Counted from the stretch's first letter, positions 18,880 through 27,267 are shown. The stretch: 64,000 bases of DNA from Shewanella sp. AS1 (GCF_021412565.1 NZ_JAKCLJ010000006.1:171767-235766), one strand, 5' to 3'. The notes: generated from the letters alone by a model not told the origin. Program-made: numbers and translations.

Positions 18880-21108
18880 ATGAGTTCTCCGTCAGAATGG
18901 ATTGCATCGACGGCTTTGCTTGGATTGATTGGTATACCAAATTCAAGAGGAAGCCTCTTAAATAAAGCTAGGCGAGGGGAATGGGTAAAAAGAAAGTGCG
19001 CCAAAGGCAAGGGCTTTGAATACCACATCGACAGTTTGCCAGTTGAAACCCAGGCTTATTTGCGTGCGAAATCGGTTGAGCAAAGCACCTCGACAGCGGT
19101 GGTTGCAGCTAAGTCAGCGATTAAACAGGATGAAGCCCTGCAGGTGAAAACTCGCGCTCAGCGGATCAGCTCTAAAGCTGATGGTATGGCGCAGTTTATG
19201 TGCTTGAGTGAAGCCAAGCAGGCTAAAGCTAAAGCGCGTGAGTCAGTCGTCGTTGCTTATGAAGTGTTTATTGCGCCTTATGCCGATGCGGGTAATAAAA
19301 CTGATGGTAACAATGCTTTTGTGCATGCGTTTAATGCCAGTTTAATACTGACTGAAGCTCATATACGTCAACACATCAAGCAGCTGGGTAAGACATCGGT
19401 TTACTACTGGGCTAGAGCATACCAGGAACAAGGCATTATTGGTCTGGTGGATCAATACAAAGCCGTTAAACAGTCAAAAATTGACGAACAACCGCGCCTA
19501 AATGAGTTTTTAATTGCGCTGGTCACCAAGAAGCCACACTTGCTTAAGCAGGCCAATAAAGTACGCGATATGGCTAAGGTGCGCGCCGCTGATTATGGCT
19601 GGGATCTGCCCTCAATCAGCTCGTTTAAGCGCTGGTTAACTCAGTATTCTGTCAAACATGAAGTGGAGCATGCCTTTACCACTAATCCTACGCAGTACAC
19701 AGACAAGTATCGCCCGCTGTTTGCGCGCATGTACCCCAATATTGATGGGCCTAACCAGGTGTGGGAGTTCGACTCAACGCCAACCGATGTCGAGTTAAAC
19801 GTCAATGGCAAGCTTAAGCGTCACAGCATAGTGGCGGTGATTGATGCCTATACCCACCGTGTGCAATTGATTGTCTCGCCAACCTCTAATAGCGAGGCGA
19901 TTTGCCTACTACTGCGCAAAACATTGGTGGAATGGGGTTTGCCGGAAGAGGGCGCGATCATGCGTACTGACAATGGTAGCGACTATGTGTCAAGTCGTAC
20001 CACCACTATTTTTAATCTGCTTGAGCTGGATATATCCAAAGCCAATGCGTTTAGCGGGTGGGAAAAGCCGTTTATCGAGCGCTTCTTCGGCACCATGAGC
20101 CGTGTGCTGATGGAAAAAATGCCCGGCTATATCGGCCACAGTGTCAGTGATCGCCAGCAAATTGAAGCGATGTACAACTTTGCCAAGCGCATCGGTGAGG
20201 GCAAGAAACAGGCCGAGCAGGAGCGCCTAAGCCTGGCACTAACCCCAGAGCAGTTGCAGCAGGCGCTGAACGATTATCTTGAGTTCGATTACAACCATGT
20301 GCCACATGATAAAACCGGCAAAACGCCGTTTGAACTGTACGCGGAATCGGGTTATCGCAAGCGCACAATCGTCAATGTGCACACCCTTGATCACCTACTT
20401 AACTTTATCGGTACCGCCAAGGTCGTCCGTGGCAGCGTTAAAGCCGATGGAGTGCAATACACCGCACCAGAGTTGATGGAAGCTGCCTGGCAGCGCCAAA
20501 CCGTGCGAGTGTTTATTGATCCCTGTGATATCGGCCGCGCCACCCTTTATCCCATTGATGCCTGGGACACCTATGTCGATGCCGTCAACATGGATCTAGT
20601 CAACCGAGGCATTGCGCCTACCGAGTTCCGTGAGCGACGTAAACAGACCCAGAAAGAACTTACCGCATTTCGTAAGTCGGCTAAGCGCCTGCAGGAAGAG
20701 TTTGGCATCGATGCACTGTATGCCGACGAACTGGCGCAGAAGAAGTTGCAGCGAGCCAGCCTCAGTTATATCGAACGCACCACCGACCACGATAACAGCG
20801 CCATTGCTGGGCTTGAAGAGGCTGTTACAGACAAACAGCGCGAGCTGAGTAATACCGAGCTGGCCGCTATTGAGCGGCAGCGTGAGGCTATCGCCAAGCG
20901 TAAGCAATCTGTAGCTGCACAAGAGTCGCGCATTGTGCGCAGCGTCCACGAAAAAGCGGTGATGTTAACTGAGGAGTCATTGAGCAGAACGCTAACAGAG
21001 ACTGAGCAGCAGTGGCTTAAGAAATACCGTTTAGACAACGTGTTGCAGCGTAGTCGTTTGGACAAGATTTTAGCAAAGGCTGAGCAACAACACCGGCAAG
21101 TGAAATAG
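18880..21108 (+). CDS. MuA-type DDE transposase
   Basis: 742-residue transposase that cuts and joins the phage ends during integration and replicative transposition. Seen: an N-terminal Mu-type winged helix (about 4-62, SEWIASTALLGLIGIPNSRG), end-binding helical domains, and an RNase-H-like core with DDE residues D298 (WEFDSTP), D364 (RTDNGSDY) and probably E400 (KPFIERFFG), then a Mu-type beta-barrel and a basic, Q/K-rich C-terminus that in Mu contacts MuB and ClpX. Length is somewhat over MuA (663). Its targets are L1-L3 and R1-R3. Confidence 0.95.
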   Translation: MSSPSEWIASTALLGLIGIPNSRGSLLNKARRGEWVKRKCAKGKGFEYHIDSLPVETQAYLRAKSVEQSTSTAVVAAKSAIKQDEALQVKTRAQRISSKADGMAQFMCLSEAKQAKAKARESVVVAYEVFIAPYADAGNKTDGNNAFVHAFNASLILTEAHIRQHIKQLGKTSVYYWARAYQEQGIIGLVDQYKAVKQSKIDEQPRLNEFLIALVTKKPHLLKQANKVRDMAKVRAADYGWDLPSISSFKRWLTQYSVKHEVEHAFTTNPTQYTDKYRPLFARMYPNIDGPNQVWEFDSTPTDVELNVNGKLKRHSIVAVIDAYTHRVQLIVSPTSNSEAICLLLRKTLVEWGLPEEGAIMRTDNGSDYVSSRTTTIFNLLELDISKANAFSGWEKPFIERFFGTMSRVLMEKMPGYIGHSVSDRQQIEAMYNFAKRIGEGKKQAEQERLSLALTPEQLQQALNDYLEFDYNHVPHDKTGKTPFELYAESGYRKRTIVNVHTLDHLLNFIGTAKVVRGSVKADGVQYTAPELMEAAWQRQTVRVFIDPCDIGRATLYPIDAWDTYVDAVNMDLVNRGIAPTEFRERRKQTQKELTAFRKSAKRLQEEFGIDALYADELAQKKLQRASLSYIERTTDHDNSAIAGLEEAVTDKQRELSNTELAAIERQREAIAKRKQSVAAQESRIVRSVHEKAVMLTEESLSRTLTETEQQWLKKYRLDNVLQRSRLDKILAKAEQQHRQVK

Positions 21109-21178
21109 CTGCTCAGCCTTTAACCCCTGGCTTAATCGCCATTTTTATACAACAACGTCAAACCAAAGGAATGTCATT

Positions 21179-21907
21179 ATGAAGCGTCAAATTGTAGAAG
21201 TAAAAAATGTTCTGCGTACTCTCGACATGTTTGCCAACCTGCAGAGTCGTAGCGATATCACCCCAGGTATCGGCTTAATCCATGGCCCCAGTGGTTTTGG
21301 TAAAACCAGTACAGTGACCCATATGGTCAATCAACTGACCAATATGGGTAGCGTGCCTGCTTTTGTCCGCTGCTGTGCCACAGACACCCCCAGCAGTTTT
21401 CTCGCCAGGGTGACTAAAGAGCTAGGCAGCGATCCGATTTATCCGTTACGTAAATCACTTGATTATATTATTGAAACCATGAACGAGCAGCAGATCGCGC
21501 TGTTTGTCGATGAGGCAGACCACATCGTCGGTCAGTCAAAAACCATGGAAACCATTCGCGATATTTATGATGCCACCGAGCTGCCGGTATTGCTGGTCGG
21601 CATGGAGGAGATCGCCCGCCGCATCAGTCACCGTAAGCAACTGTTTAACCGCATCAGCGAGTGGGTCGAGTTCCTGCCTGCCGACAACGAAGATGTCTCT
21701 ATGTTTGCCTCAGAACTGATGGAGGTCGATGTAAAAGTGGGTGAGGACATGCTCGATTACATTCGTGTGCGCAGCGGTGGCGAGGTGCGCCGAACTCTCA
21801 TCGCGTTAGATAAAATTGAACGCTTTGCCATCTCAAACGACCTGGATTTTGTTGACCGCGCTGTATGGGGCGATGGTCAGTTGTTCCTTAATAACAGCCG
21901 TCGTTAA
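21179..21907 (+). CDS. MuB-type target-selection ATPase
   Basis: 242-residue AAA+ ATPase that delivers target DNA to the transposase and gives target immunity. Seen: Walker A GPSGFGKT (36-43), Walker B IALFVDEAD (about 105-113), a sensor region LLVGMEEIARR and a C-terminal helical part. It lacks the N-terminal helix-turn-helix extension of Mu B (312 residues) and so resembles the shorter MuB-like proteins of other transposable phages. It lies 70 bases after MuA with a GGAATG-type ribosome site. Confidence 0.92.
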   Translation: MKRQIVEVKNVLRTLDMFANLQSRSDITPGIGLIHGPSGFGKTSTVTHMVNQLTNMGSVPAFVRCCATDTPSSFLARVTKELGSDPIYPLRKSLDYIIETMNEQQIALFVDEADHIVGQSKTMETIRDIYDATELPVLLVGMEEIARRISHRKQLFNRISEWVEFLPADNEDVSMFASELMEVDVKVGEDMLDYIRVRSGGEVRRTLIALDKIERFAISNDLDFVDRAVWGDGQLFLNNSRR

Positions 21908-21945
21908 AACCTTTGGTGCGCTAACAACAATTATAAGGAGCATTT

Positions 21946-22521
21946 ATGCCCACTTCTGTATCCCAAGGTTCTTTTAAGCATCAGGCTTGGGGGCTTATGT
22001 GCAGCAGACAGACGTTTAGCTGCAGAGAGATTGCACAAGCTTTAAATATCAACTCTAACAAAATCGCTGGCTTTGCGCGTACCTTGCTGCGCGGCAAAGC
22101 CATCGAGTTAGTCGACAGGAGGACACAATATAAGGGGGCGTTGTATCGCGTGTGTATCGCACGCAGCGAGTTATCAATTCCGCTGCAAATTAACCCGAAA
22201 CGCAAGGAACGTCGTAAGAAAAAAGGCACCCGGTCACAGCAAATATGGAACACCATCCGCATTAATCGTTCGTTCAATGTGGAGTTGATTGAGACCACAA
22301 CGGATGCCTCATTAACTTTAATCCACAGCTACTTATGGCAGTTGGAGCAGTGTGGGGTGATAAGAAAACAGGGACGATTTTTAAATTCAATCGGTTATTC
22401 ATGCTGGAAGTATGTATTGATTAAAGATTTGGGTCGCTTGTATCCCACCACGCAACCACAAGGGATGTGGGATCAAAATAGCGGGACGTTTATCCCGTAC
22501 AAGGAGCTAAGCGATGAGTAA
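21946..22521 (+). CDS. Early protein with two possible winged-helix segments
   Basis: 191 residues, not recognised by family. Two stretches look like DNA-binding helices: FSCREIAQALNINSNKIAGFARTLL (about 24-48) and a later block around NVELIETTTDASLTLIHSYLWQLEQCGVIRKQG (cited in part: LIHSYLWQLEQCGVI). A very basic linker (NPKRKERRKKKG) separates them. The ribosome site AAGGAG is clear, and the stop overlaps the next gene by 8 bases. Probably an early DNA-binding protein. Confidence 0.7.
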   Translation: MPTSVSQGSFKHQAWGLMCSRQTFSCREIAQALNINSNKIAGFARTLLRGKAIELVDRRTQYKGALYRVCIARSELSIPLQINPKRKERRKKKGTRSQQIWNTIRINRSFNVELIETTTDASLTLIHSYLWQLEQCGVIRKQGRFLNSIGYSCWKYVLIKDLGRLYPTTQPQGMWDQNSGTFIPYKELSDE

Positions 22522-23053
22522 ATGGAAGCAGGTCTTAACTCAGCAAGCCAAGGAGTACGGGCAAAAAGAGGTGGCTAAAACCCTTGGCGTTTCCAAAACC
22601 GTGGTCAGTCAGCTGATTAATGGCAACTATCCGGGTGACATGGCGCGGATGCAAAAGCTGGTTGAAGGCGCATACATGAACCGCACTGTGAACTGCCCTG
22701 TAATGGGAGAGATCCCACTGCATCAATGTGATCGGCACCAAAAAAACACAGTCACCAGCAACCCTCTTAAGTTGCGCTTGTACCGAGCTTGCAGGGGAGG
22801 GTGCCCGCACTCGACTCAGCCCGAAATCGCACAGTTTAAGCGCATTGCAGTACGAGCTGAGTACCCCAATGACAACAGTCCTAAGCGTTACTGCGCCGAG
22901 GCCACCTATAACCGTCTTGAGCGTCAATCACAAACGGATGGCGGTGGTTTAAAGCAGCTTTGCAGCCTGCTAAAGGGCGAGTTAAAGGCGCTGGAACTGC
23001 GTTACAACGCGCTATTACAGCAAACATCAGGGAGCGAGAAGAATGAGCAATAA
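22514..23053 (+). CDS. Early helix-turn-helix regulator-like protein
   Basis: 179 residues. The N-terminus has a convincing helix-turn-helix, GQKEVAKTLGVSKTVVSQLINGNYPG (about 16-41; key part VAKTLGVSKTVVSQLING). The middle has several Cys and His (NCPVMGEIPLHQCDRH, CRGGC) that could bind a metal. It overlaps both neighbours, indicating translational coupling. Role unknown; similar proteins sit in the early region of many transposable phages. Confidence 0.72.
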   Translation: MSKWKQVLTQQAKEYGQKEVAKTLGVSKTVVSQLINGNYPGDMARMQKLVEGAYMNRTVNCPVMGEIPLHQCDRHQKNTVTSNPLKLRLYRACRGGCPHSTQPEIAQFKRIAVRAEYPNDNSPKRYCAEATYNRLERQSQTDGGGLKQLCSLLKGELKALELRYNALLQQTSGSEKNEQ

Positions 23054-23255
23054 CAGCAAGTTCGATGCCATCACCGCACTGCGCCTGCGCGGTATCAAGG
23101 TGCTGAGTCGTCAAAACAAGGTGATCCACATTGACCGTCCAACCGCCGACCTTAAGGCCATGGCGGTAGACATCATCGAAAACATTAGGGGCATTCGCCG
23201 TCGTAGTGGCGCGGCGCAATTTCATGGCGTCACAGTGCGCTGGAACCAGGAGTAA
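23043..23255 (+). CDS. Small early protein, unrecognised
   Basis: 70 residues, basic. The start overlaps the end of the preceding gene by 11 bases and GGGAGCG stands just upstream, so translation is well supported. Starts MSNNSKFDAITALRLRGIKV. No domain recognised. Confidence 0.65.
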   Translation: MSNNSKFDAITALRLRGIKVLSRQNKVIHIDRPTADLKAMAVDIIENIRGIRRRSGAAQFHGVTVRWNQE

Positions 23256-23259
23256 ACAC

Positions 23260-23880
23260 ATGAACAATCAAACTAACACAATTCCTGCCGGTTATCGTCG
23301 TAACGCGATCGGTGACTTAGTTGCTGAGGAGCGCATCAAGCCGGTGGACAAGCTGCGCGATGAAGTGGTGATCAACATTGCCACCAAGGCCAAAGCGCTA
23401 CGTCAGGCCATGCTTGAATTCAAGTTAGCCACCATGGGCGAGATCAGTGATTTCGTCGAGCTGTCAGCCAGCGAGTATGGGGCTAAGTTCGGCGGCAAAA
23501 AAGGTAACGTGGCACTGACCAGCTTCGATGGTTTGTACCAGGTGCGTCGTGCCGTGGGCGAGCACCGTATTTTCGATGAGCGCATCCAAACGGCTAAAGC
23601 CTTGATCGACGAGTGCATTCACTCTTGGTCACATGGTGCAGACACTAAGTTGATGGCCATGGTCGAGCATGCATTTCGTGTTGACCAGCAAGGTCGTATC
23701 AATGTCAACCAAGTGCTGTCTCTGCGCCAACTGGATATTGATGACGACAACTGGCAACAGGCGATGGATGCCATTGCTGATGCCATTCAAATCACTGGCA
23801 CCAGTGAATATCTGCGCCTTTATGAGCGTCAGCCCAATGGTAAGTATCAACAAATCTCAATGGATATCAGCACGCTGTAA
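23260..23880 (+). CDS. DUF3164 family protein
   Basis: 206 residues. The sequence (VDKLRDEVVINIATKAKALRQAM, then SFDGLYQVRRAVGEH and AKALIDECIHSWS) matches the DUF3164 family, common in the early region of Mu-like phages; function unestablished. The ATG at 23260 follows CAGGAG by 7 bases and is preferred to an in-frame upstream start inside the previous gene. It may replace the Gam/Kil region of Mu; no Gam-like gene is visible. Confidence 0.85.
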   Translation: MNNQTNTIPAGYRRNAIGDLVAEERIKPVDKLRDEVVINIATKAKALRQAMLEFKLATMGEISDFVELSASEYGAKFGGKKGNVALTSFDGLYQVRRAVGEHRIFDERIQTAKALIDECIHSWSHGADTKLMAMVEHAFRVDQQGRINVNQVLSLRQLDIDDDNWQQAMDAIADAIQITGTSEYLRLYERQPNGKYQQISMDISTL

Positions 23881-23889
23881 GGAGGCACT

Positions 23890-24201
23890 ATGACTCACGT
23901 ACAACACTTGTTTAATGAAAACCAAGCCGGGCTTGATCGGGTCGCGTTTAAATTGCGCTTGGCAGAGCTAATGGACTTAGAGTTGGAGCCGCTGCGCCAA
24001 GCATTAAGTGTGATGGCTAATGACACGCCCAACCAATGTTTGCAGCTGTGCGCCGCCATGCTGAGCGAGCTGCGTGATTTCAAGTCGGTTGGTATGTGCG
24101 ACAAGCGCAAGGCGGTGTTTTATGCCGCTAAGCGTGCTCTGGATGTGCTGGAACAGATGGAGTTTGAACTGGCAACAGCGGAGGAATGCCAAGCCAGTTA
24201 A
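23890..24201 (+). CDS. Small early protein, unrecognised
   Basis: 103 residues, mostly helical (FKLRLAELMDLELEPLRQAL, CLQLCAAMLSELRDF). Ribosome site AAGGAGG lies shortly before the ATG. No family recognised. It is followed by two strong hairpins. Confidence 0.65.
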   Translation: MTHVQHLFNENQAGLDRVAFKLRLAELMDLELEPLRQALSVMANDTPNQCLQLCAAMLSELRDFKSVGMCDKRKAVFYAAKRALDVLEQMEFELATAEECQAS

Positions 24202-24214
24202 CCCAAGCGAAACC

Positions 24215-24263
24215 ACCGGCATTCGTGCCGGTTGGTCTGCCGAGTGTAGTGGCTCGGCTTTTT
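24215..24263 (+). terminator. Tandem hairpins, second one an intrinsic terminator
   Basis: Hairpin 1: ACCGGCA-TTCG-TGCCGGT (24215-24232), perfect with a stable UUCG loop. Hairpin 2: GCCGAG (24239-24244) / CTCGGC (24253-24258) followed by TTTTT. Together they should end or attenuate early transcription before the GemA segment. Confidence 0.75.
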
Positions 24264-24296
24264 ATAACAAGCGTGATGAGCAGCTAAGGAAAGGGT

Positions 24297-24491
24297 ATGT
24301 CATTAACTGATAAACAAACTGCATTGCTGCAGTACGTGATGGACTGGATAGCACCGCCGCGCACCAGCTTAGAGCGTAAACAGCAGTTGGCCACAGACTG
24401 GCTAAATCAACACTGTCCCTACTGGCTAAGCAAAGGGAAGGGTAAAGGGCAAGGCGTAAAACAAGCAGGAGAGACGTGTAATGCAAACTAA
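24297..24491 (+). CDS. Small protein ahead of gemA
   Basis: 64 residues beginning MSLTDKQTALLQYVMDWIAP, with a basic tail KGKGKGQG. AAGGAAAGGG precedes the ATG. It overlaps the start of gemA by 11 bases. Not recognised. Confidence 0.6.
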   Translation: MSLTDKQTALLQYVMDWIAPPRTSLERKQQLATDWLNQHCPYWLSKGKGKGQGVKQAGETCNAN

Positions 24492-25137
24492 TCAAGCCGC
24501 TAATGTGAATAACCATAAGAAGCGGTTAATCACTTTAATTCAAGTGGCTAAGAGTCAATTGGGGTTAGACGAGCTGCTGTATCGCAGCATGATAAAAGCC
24601 GCCACAGGCAAAGATTCCCTGCGTGCAATGACATTGCCTGAACTAGAAACAGCGCTGGAAGCCTTTAAACAAAAAGGCTTTAAAGTGCGAGCAAACCCCA
24701 GTTCAAACAAGGGTAAAAACACCGTTAAACGCCGCTTAAGCCCGGTGTCTGGCAGCGCCAAGGTGGCGCAAATCGACAAGATCCGCGCCATCTGGATCAC
24801 TATGGGGCATCACTTGGTTATCCAAGATAGCAGTGAAACCGCGCTTGATACCTATGTGCGCCGCATGACCTTACGCTCAAAAAATGAAGGTGTCGATGCC
24901 ACGGCTTGGTTAGATGAATACCAGGCTGAGAGAGTGCTTGAGAGCTTGAAAAATTGGCATAAGCGCGTGTTGATTGAACGCATCATCAACCGTGGTGAAC
25001 GATTACAAATGAACGAGAAAGGCACTCGTCCAGCAAACTATGAGGTAATTGTGGCGCAATATGAGGGCTGCTCGCGCGATACATCATCTTGTGAGGCTGA
25101 TTCTAATGAGGCTGCTTCTGGTGAGGACAGCCAATGA
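24481..25137 (+). CDS. gemA: GemA / Mu gp16-like regulatory protein
   Basis: 218 residues. The N-terminal half (KKRLITLIQVAKSQLGLDELLYRSMIKAATGKDSLRAMTLPELE; key part LGLDELLYRSMIKAATGKDS) is characteristic of the GemA (DUF1018) family. In Mu, GemA alters host gene expression, including genes for DNA supercoiling and division. A GGAGAG ribosome site is present; ATGA overlap with the next gene couples translation. Confidence 0.88.
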   Translation: MQTNQAANVNNHKKRLITLIQVAKSQLGLDELLYRSMIKAATGKDSLRAMTLPELETALEAFKQKGFKVRANPSSNKGKNTVKRRLSPVSGSAKVAQIDKIRAIWITMGHHLVIQDSSETALDTYVRRMTLRSKNEGVDATAWLDEYQAERVLESLKNWHKRVLIERIINRGERLQMNEKGTRPANYEVIVAQYEGCSRDTSSCEADSNEAASGEDSQ

Positions 25138-25649
25138 AACTGAGCCGTTGTCCTGTGTGCCACAGTAACTTACATCTCGATGCCTTGGTTAACGATGCCG
25201 CCGCCAGTGAGCTTTTGGCATTAATTGCGCCGCTCGATGGCGGCTTAGGCCGTGCATTAGTTGCTTATATCGGCTTGTTTCGTCCTGCTAAATCGGACTT
25301 GAGTTTTAGCCGCGCATTAAAGCTGGCCGAAGAGACCCTGTCTTTGTGCAGCAACCGCGACTGGTTGCGAGTTGCGCTAGGGCAAACAGTAGCCTCAATA
25401 CGAGCAGGCAGAGCCTCTGGTCAGCCAAGAGCGTTGACTAACCATAACTACTTAAAAAAGGTGCTTAGTAGCATTGATGACCAAGCGGTGATTGTGCCAT
25501 CTAAGCCCGCCAAGGCCATGTCATCGATTGAGATTAAAAGCTCAGGCCATGTTGAAACGCTGGCCGAGACTCAGGCCAAGTGGGAGGCGCAGATGGCTAA
25601 ATATAAACAAGCGGCAGCAGTCAAATGTCACAATGGGAGGAAGCGCTAA
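25134..25649 (+). CDS. Phage protein with N-terminal Cys pair, unrecognised
   Basis: 171 residues starting MKLSRCPVCHSNLHLDAL, a CxxC knuckle suggesting a zinc-binding N-terminus, then helical sequence with FRPAKSDLSFSRALKLAEET. It sits between gemA and the Mor-like activator, with ATGA overlap at its start and TAATG overlap at its end, so all three are translationally coupled. Function unknown. Confidence 0.72.
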   Translation: MKLSRCPVCHSNLHLDALVNDAAASELLALIAPLDGGLGRALVAYIGLFRPAKSDLSFSRALKLAEETLSLCSNRDWLRVALGQTVASIRAGRASGQPRALTNHNYLKKVLSSIDDQAVIVPSKPAKAMSSIEIKSSGHVETLAETQAKWEAQMAKYKQAAAVKCHNGRKR

Positions 25650-26110
25650 TGGATTGTTCTGATGATAAAGAGAGGTCTTACCCAGAAGGAGAGCAGCAAT
25701 TAGAGCTGCTGCACACCAACCACAAAGAACTGGAACAGGCGCTGGACACACTGGCCAATCTGCGGCCAGATGAACGCGAAGACTTTACCAAGCGCTGGCC
25801 ATCGACGCTGCAGTCATTATGTGAAGTGATGCGGGTGACCTTAGAGGGGCAAGCGGTCGATAACGCTGTCCACTTGAGTGAAGCCCTTGCCACCACATTG
25901 AGTACCTATTTAGGCGGGCGTGATATTTATATCCCTAATGGTGAGCGGCTTAAAGACGCCTTGCGTGATATTCGCATCTGGCGCGAGTTTAAAGGCAACA
26001 ACCTTGAGCCGTTATCAAGGAAGTATGGGCTCACTGAGCGACGTATCAGTCAGATTATTGCCGAGCAGCGAGCAGCCTTTGTGGCGCGAAAGCAGAGGAA
26101 GTTGTTTTAA
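25649..26110 (+). CDS. Mor/C-family transcription activator
   Basis: 153 residues. The C-terminus GGRDIYIPNGERLKDALRDIRIWREFKGNNLEPLSRKYGLTERRISQIIAEQR (key parts YIPNGERLKDALRDIRIW and LSRKYGLTERRISQII) is the Mor/C activator domain, with a dimerisation strand and a helix-turn-helix. In Mu, Mor turns on C and C turns on four late promoters. Only one such gene is present here, so it probably does both jobs. The ATG at 25649 is favoured by GGGAGG eight bases upstream and TAATG overlap with the previous gene. Confidence 0.9.
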   Translation: MDCSDDKERSYPEGEQQLELLHTNHKELEQALDTLANLRPDEREDFTKRWPSTLQSLCEVMRVTLEGQAVDNAVHLSEALATTLSTYLGGRDIYIPNGERLKDALRDIRIWREFKGNNLEPLSRKYGLTERRISQIIAEQRAAFVARKQRKLF

Positions 26111-26112
26111 TT

Positions 26113-26156
26113 GCGGGCTTTTTAACCGCAGGCTTTTAATCACAGACTTTTAATCA
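26113..26156 (+). repeat. Three 14-15-bp direct repeats after the activator gene
   Basis: GCGGGCTTTTTAACC, GCAGGCTTTTAATCA and CAGACTTTTAATCA lie head to tail, starting three bases after the activator stop and ending 24 bases before the promoter at 26180. Possible binding array for a phage regulator. Confidence 0.55.
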
Positions 26157-26179
26157 AAACAATTAATCACCCTAAAAAA

Positions 26180-26209
26180 TTGACACTTTTTACCGTGTCA
26201 GGGCATACT
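26180..26209 (+). promoter_or_regulatory. Promoter with overlapping dyad, ahead of C4-like RNA
   Basis: -35 TTGACA (26180-26185) and -10-like CATACT (26204-26209) are 18 bases apart. The dyad TGACAC (26181-26186) / GTGTCA (26195-26200) overlaps the -35 and spacer, a layout typical of a repressible promoter. It would drive the C4-like RNA and the KilA-N gene. Confidence 0.6.
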
Positions 26210-26460
26210 TGCTGGGTACTTATCAACTACTGGTTAAGTACGGAGGCGTCGAAACCTCTTCAAACAGCGGTCATCCAACCCCGAAGCGTTGGTATTTTTA
26301 TGCCCCAAGTTTAGCAGTTCCCTGCCTGTGTACAGTTCAAGGTCGGGAGGGCGACGAATACAACACCCTTCGGGGAAATAAGTCCGCGGCTCTGTTTGGC
26401 CGTTTCGAACCTCCTGACACCCAATTTTCGAAAAAAACAAACAGGAGTCTTTATGACTAA
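26209..26460 (+). CDS. Possible Ash/Icd-like leader reading frame
   Basis: 83-codon frame beginning at a TTG (MLGTYQLLVKYGGVETSSNS...). Frames of this kind overlying C4-type RNAs are often annotated as Ash or Icd-like proteins. There is no good ribosome site, and sequence conservation here can be explained by the RNA, so protein expression is doubtful. It overlaps the start of the KilA-N gene. Confidence 0.25.
   Translation: MLGTYQLLVKYGGVETSSNSGHPTPKRWYFYAPSLAVPCLCTVQGREGDEYNTLRGNKSAALFGRFEPPDTQFSKKTNRSLYD
26235..26310 (+). ncRNA. C4-type antisense RNA controlling an antirepressor
   Basis: Two segments are complementary to the downstream leader of the same transcript. Segment a: GGAGG..TCGAAAC (26242-26255) pairs with GTTTCGA.CCTCC (26402-26414). 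Segment b: CCCCGAAG (26279-26286) pairs perfectly with CTTCGGGG (26368-26375). Segment b lies mainly in the loop of a hairpin with stem CCAAC (26275-26279) / GTTGG (26288-26292). This is the arrangement of C4 RNA in phages P1/P7 and related systems, where the processed RNA blocks antirepressor translation. Exact RNA ends are inferred. Confidence 0.68.
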
Positions 26461-27040
26461 TCACATCACAGTGGCAAATCAGCCCATAACGCTTGATCAA
26501 CATGACCGTATAAACCTCAATGAGTTGCATCGCGCAAGTGGGTTGGGCTCAGCCAAAAAACCGAGCAATTGGTTACGATTAGCCTCAACTGCAGAGCTAG
26601 TCGATGAGTTATCAAACTGCTCAGATCTGAGCAGTTTAAGTGTTTGCAAAACAGAGGGACGCAACGGCGGCACCTTCGCCCATCAACTGTTAGCCATCAG
26701 TTATGCTGGTTGGATCAGCCCTCGGTTTCAGTTGCAAGTCAATCAAGCGTTTTTAGACTCGCGCCGCCAGCCTAAAGCGCTTGCCCTGCCCGCCAACCAG
26801 ATGGCCATCGACAAAGACCGCTATATCGCGCTGCTGGAGCAAAGCCTTGATTTGCTGCAACAACAAAAGCCGAAAAAGGCCGCCAATGTGCCGCTGAGCG
26901 TCGATGAGAAGCAACACATTATCAGGGCGCACCAACAGGGAATGAGCAATGCACACATTGCAGCGCAGCTAGGACGTTCGCGCTCGGCGGTACGGGCGCT
27001 GGTGCGTGAATACCAAGCCGCCAGCGGGAGGGACGCCTAA
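26453..27040 (+). CDS. KilA-N domain protein, probable antirepressor
   Basis: 195 residues. An N-terminal KilA-N domain (about 8-105: DRINLNELHRASGLGSAKKPSNWLR, GGTFAHQLLAISYAGWISPRF) is followed by a resolvase-type helix-turn-helix (about 145-185: DEKQHIIRAHQQGMSNAHIAAQLGRSRSAVRALV; key part NAHIAAQLGRSRSAV). The ATG has AGGAG five bases upstream. KilA-N proteins behind C4 RNAs act as antirepressors or lethal/regulatory proteins. The gene is a mosaic insertion between the activator and lysis genes, where Mu has C. Confidence 0.82.
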   Translation: MTNHITVANQPITLDQHDRINLNELHRASGLGSAKKPSNWLRLASTAELVDELSNCSDLSSLSVCKTEGRNGGTFAHQLLAISYAGWISPRFQLQVNQAFLDSRRQPKALALPANQMAIDKDRYIALLEQSLDLLQQQKPKKAANVPLSVDEKQHIIRAHQQGMSNAHIAAQLGRSRSAVRALVREYQAASGRDA

Positions 27041-27267
27041 TGAAACATTACCGTCCGACCTTGGCCGATGGACTAGAACAACTCAATCACAGTATCGTTG
27101 CGCTGGACAGTTATCGATTTTTACTGGAAGTGGCCGATGAGAATGAACCGATTGATCACCATGAAATTGCGGCGATGTTAACCGTGGTATTATCGCAACA
27201 GCGCGGTATACTGGCACAATTACAAGCGACGAGTGGGATTGAACAGGAGGCGTCATGGAGCAAATAA
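27040..27267 (+). CDS. Small protein, unrecognised
   Basis: 75 residues, acidic and helical (LADGLEQLNHSIVALDSYRFLLEV). TAATG overlap with the KilA-N gene couples the two. Possibly a partner of the antirepressor. Confidence 0.62.
   Translation: MKHYRPTLADGLEQLNHSIVALDSYRFLLEVADENEPIDHHEIAAMLTVVLSQQRGILAQLQATSGIEQEASWSK

Noticed and set aside
23043..24201. Search for Mu Gam or Kil among the early genes
   Set aside because: None of the small early proteins shows Gam-like length or features; I do not assign these names.
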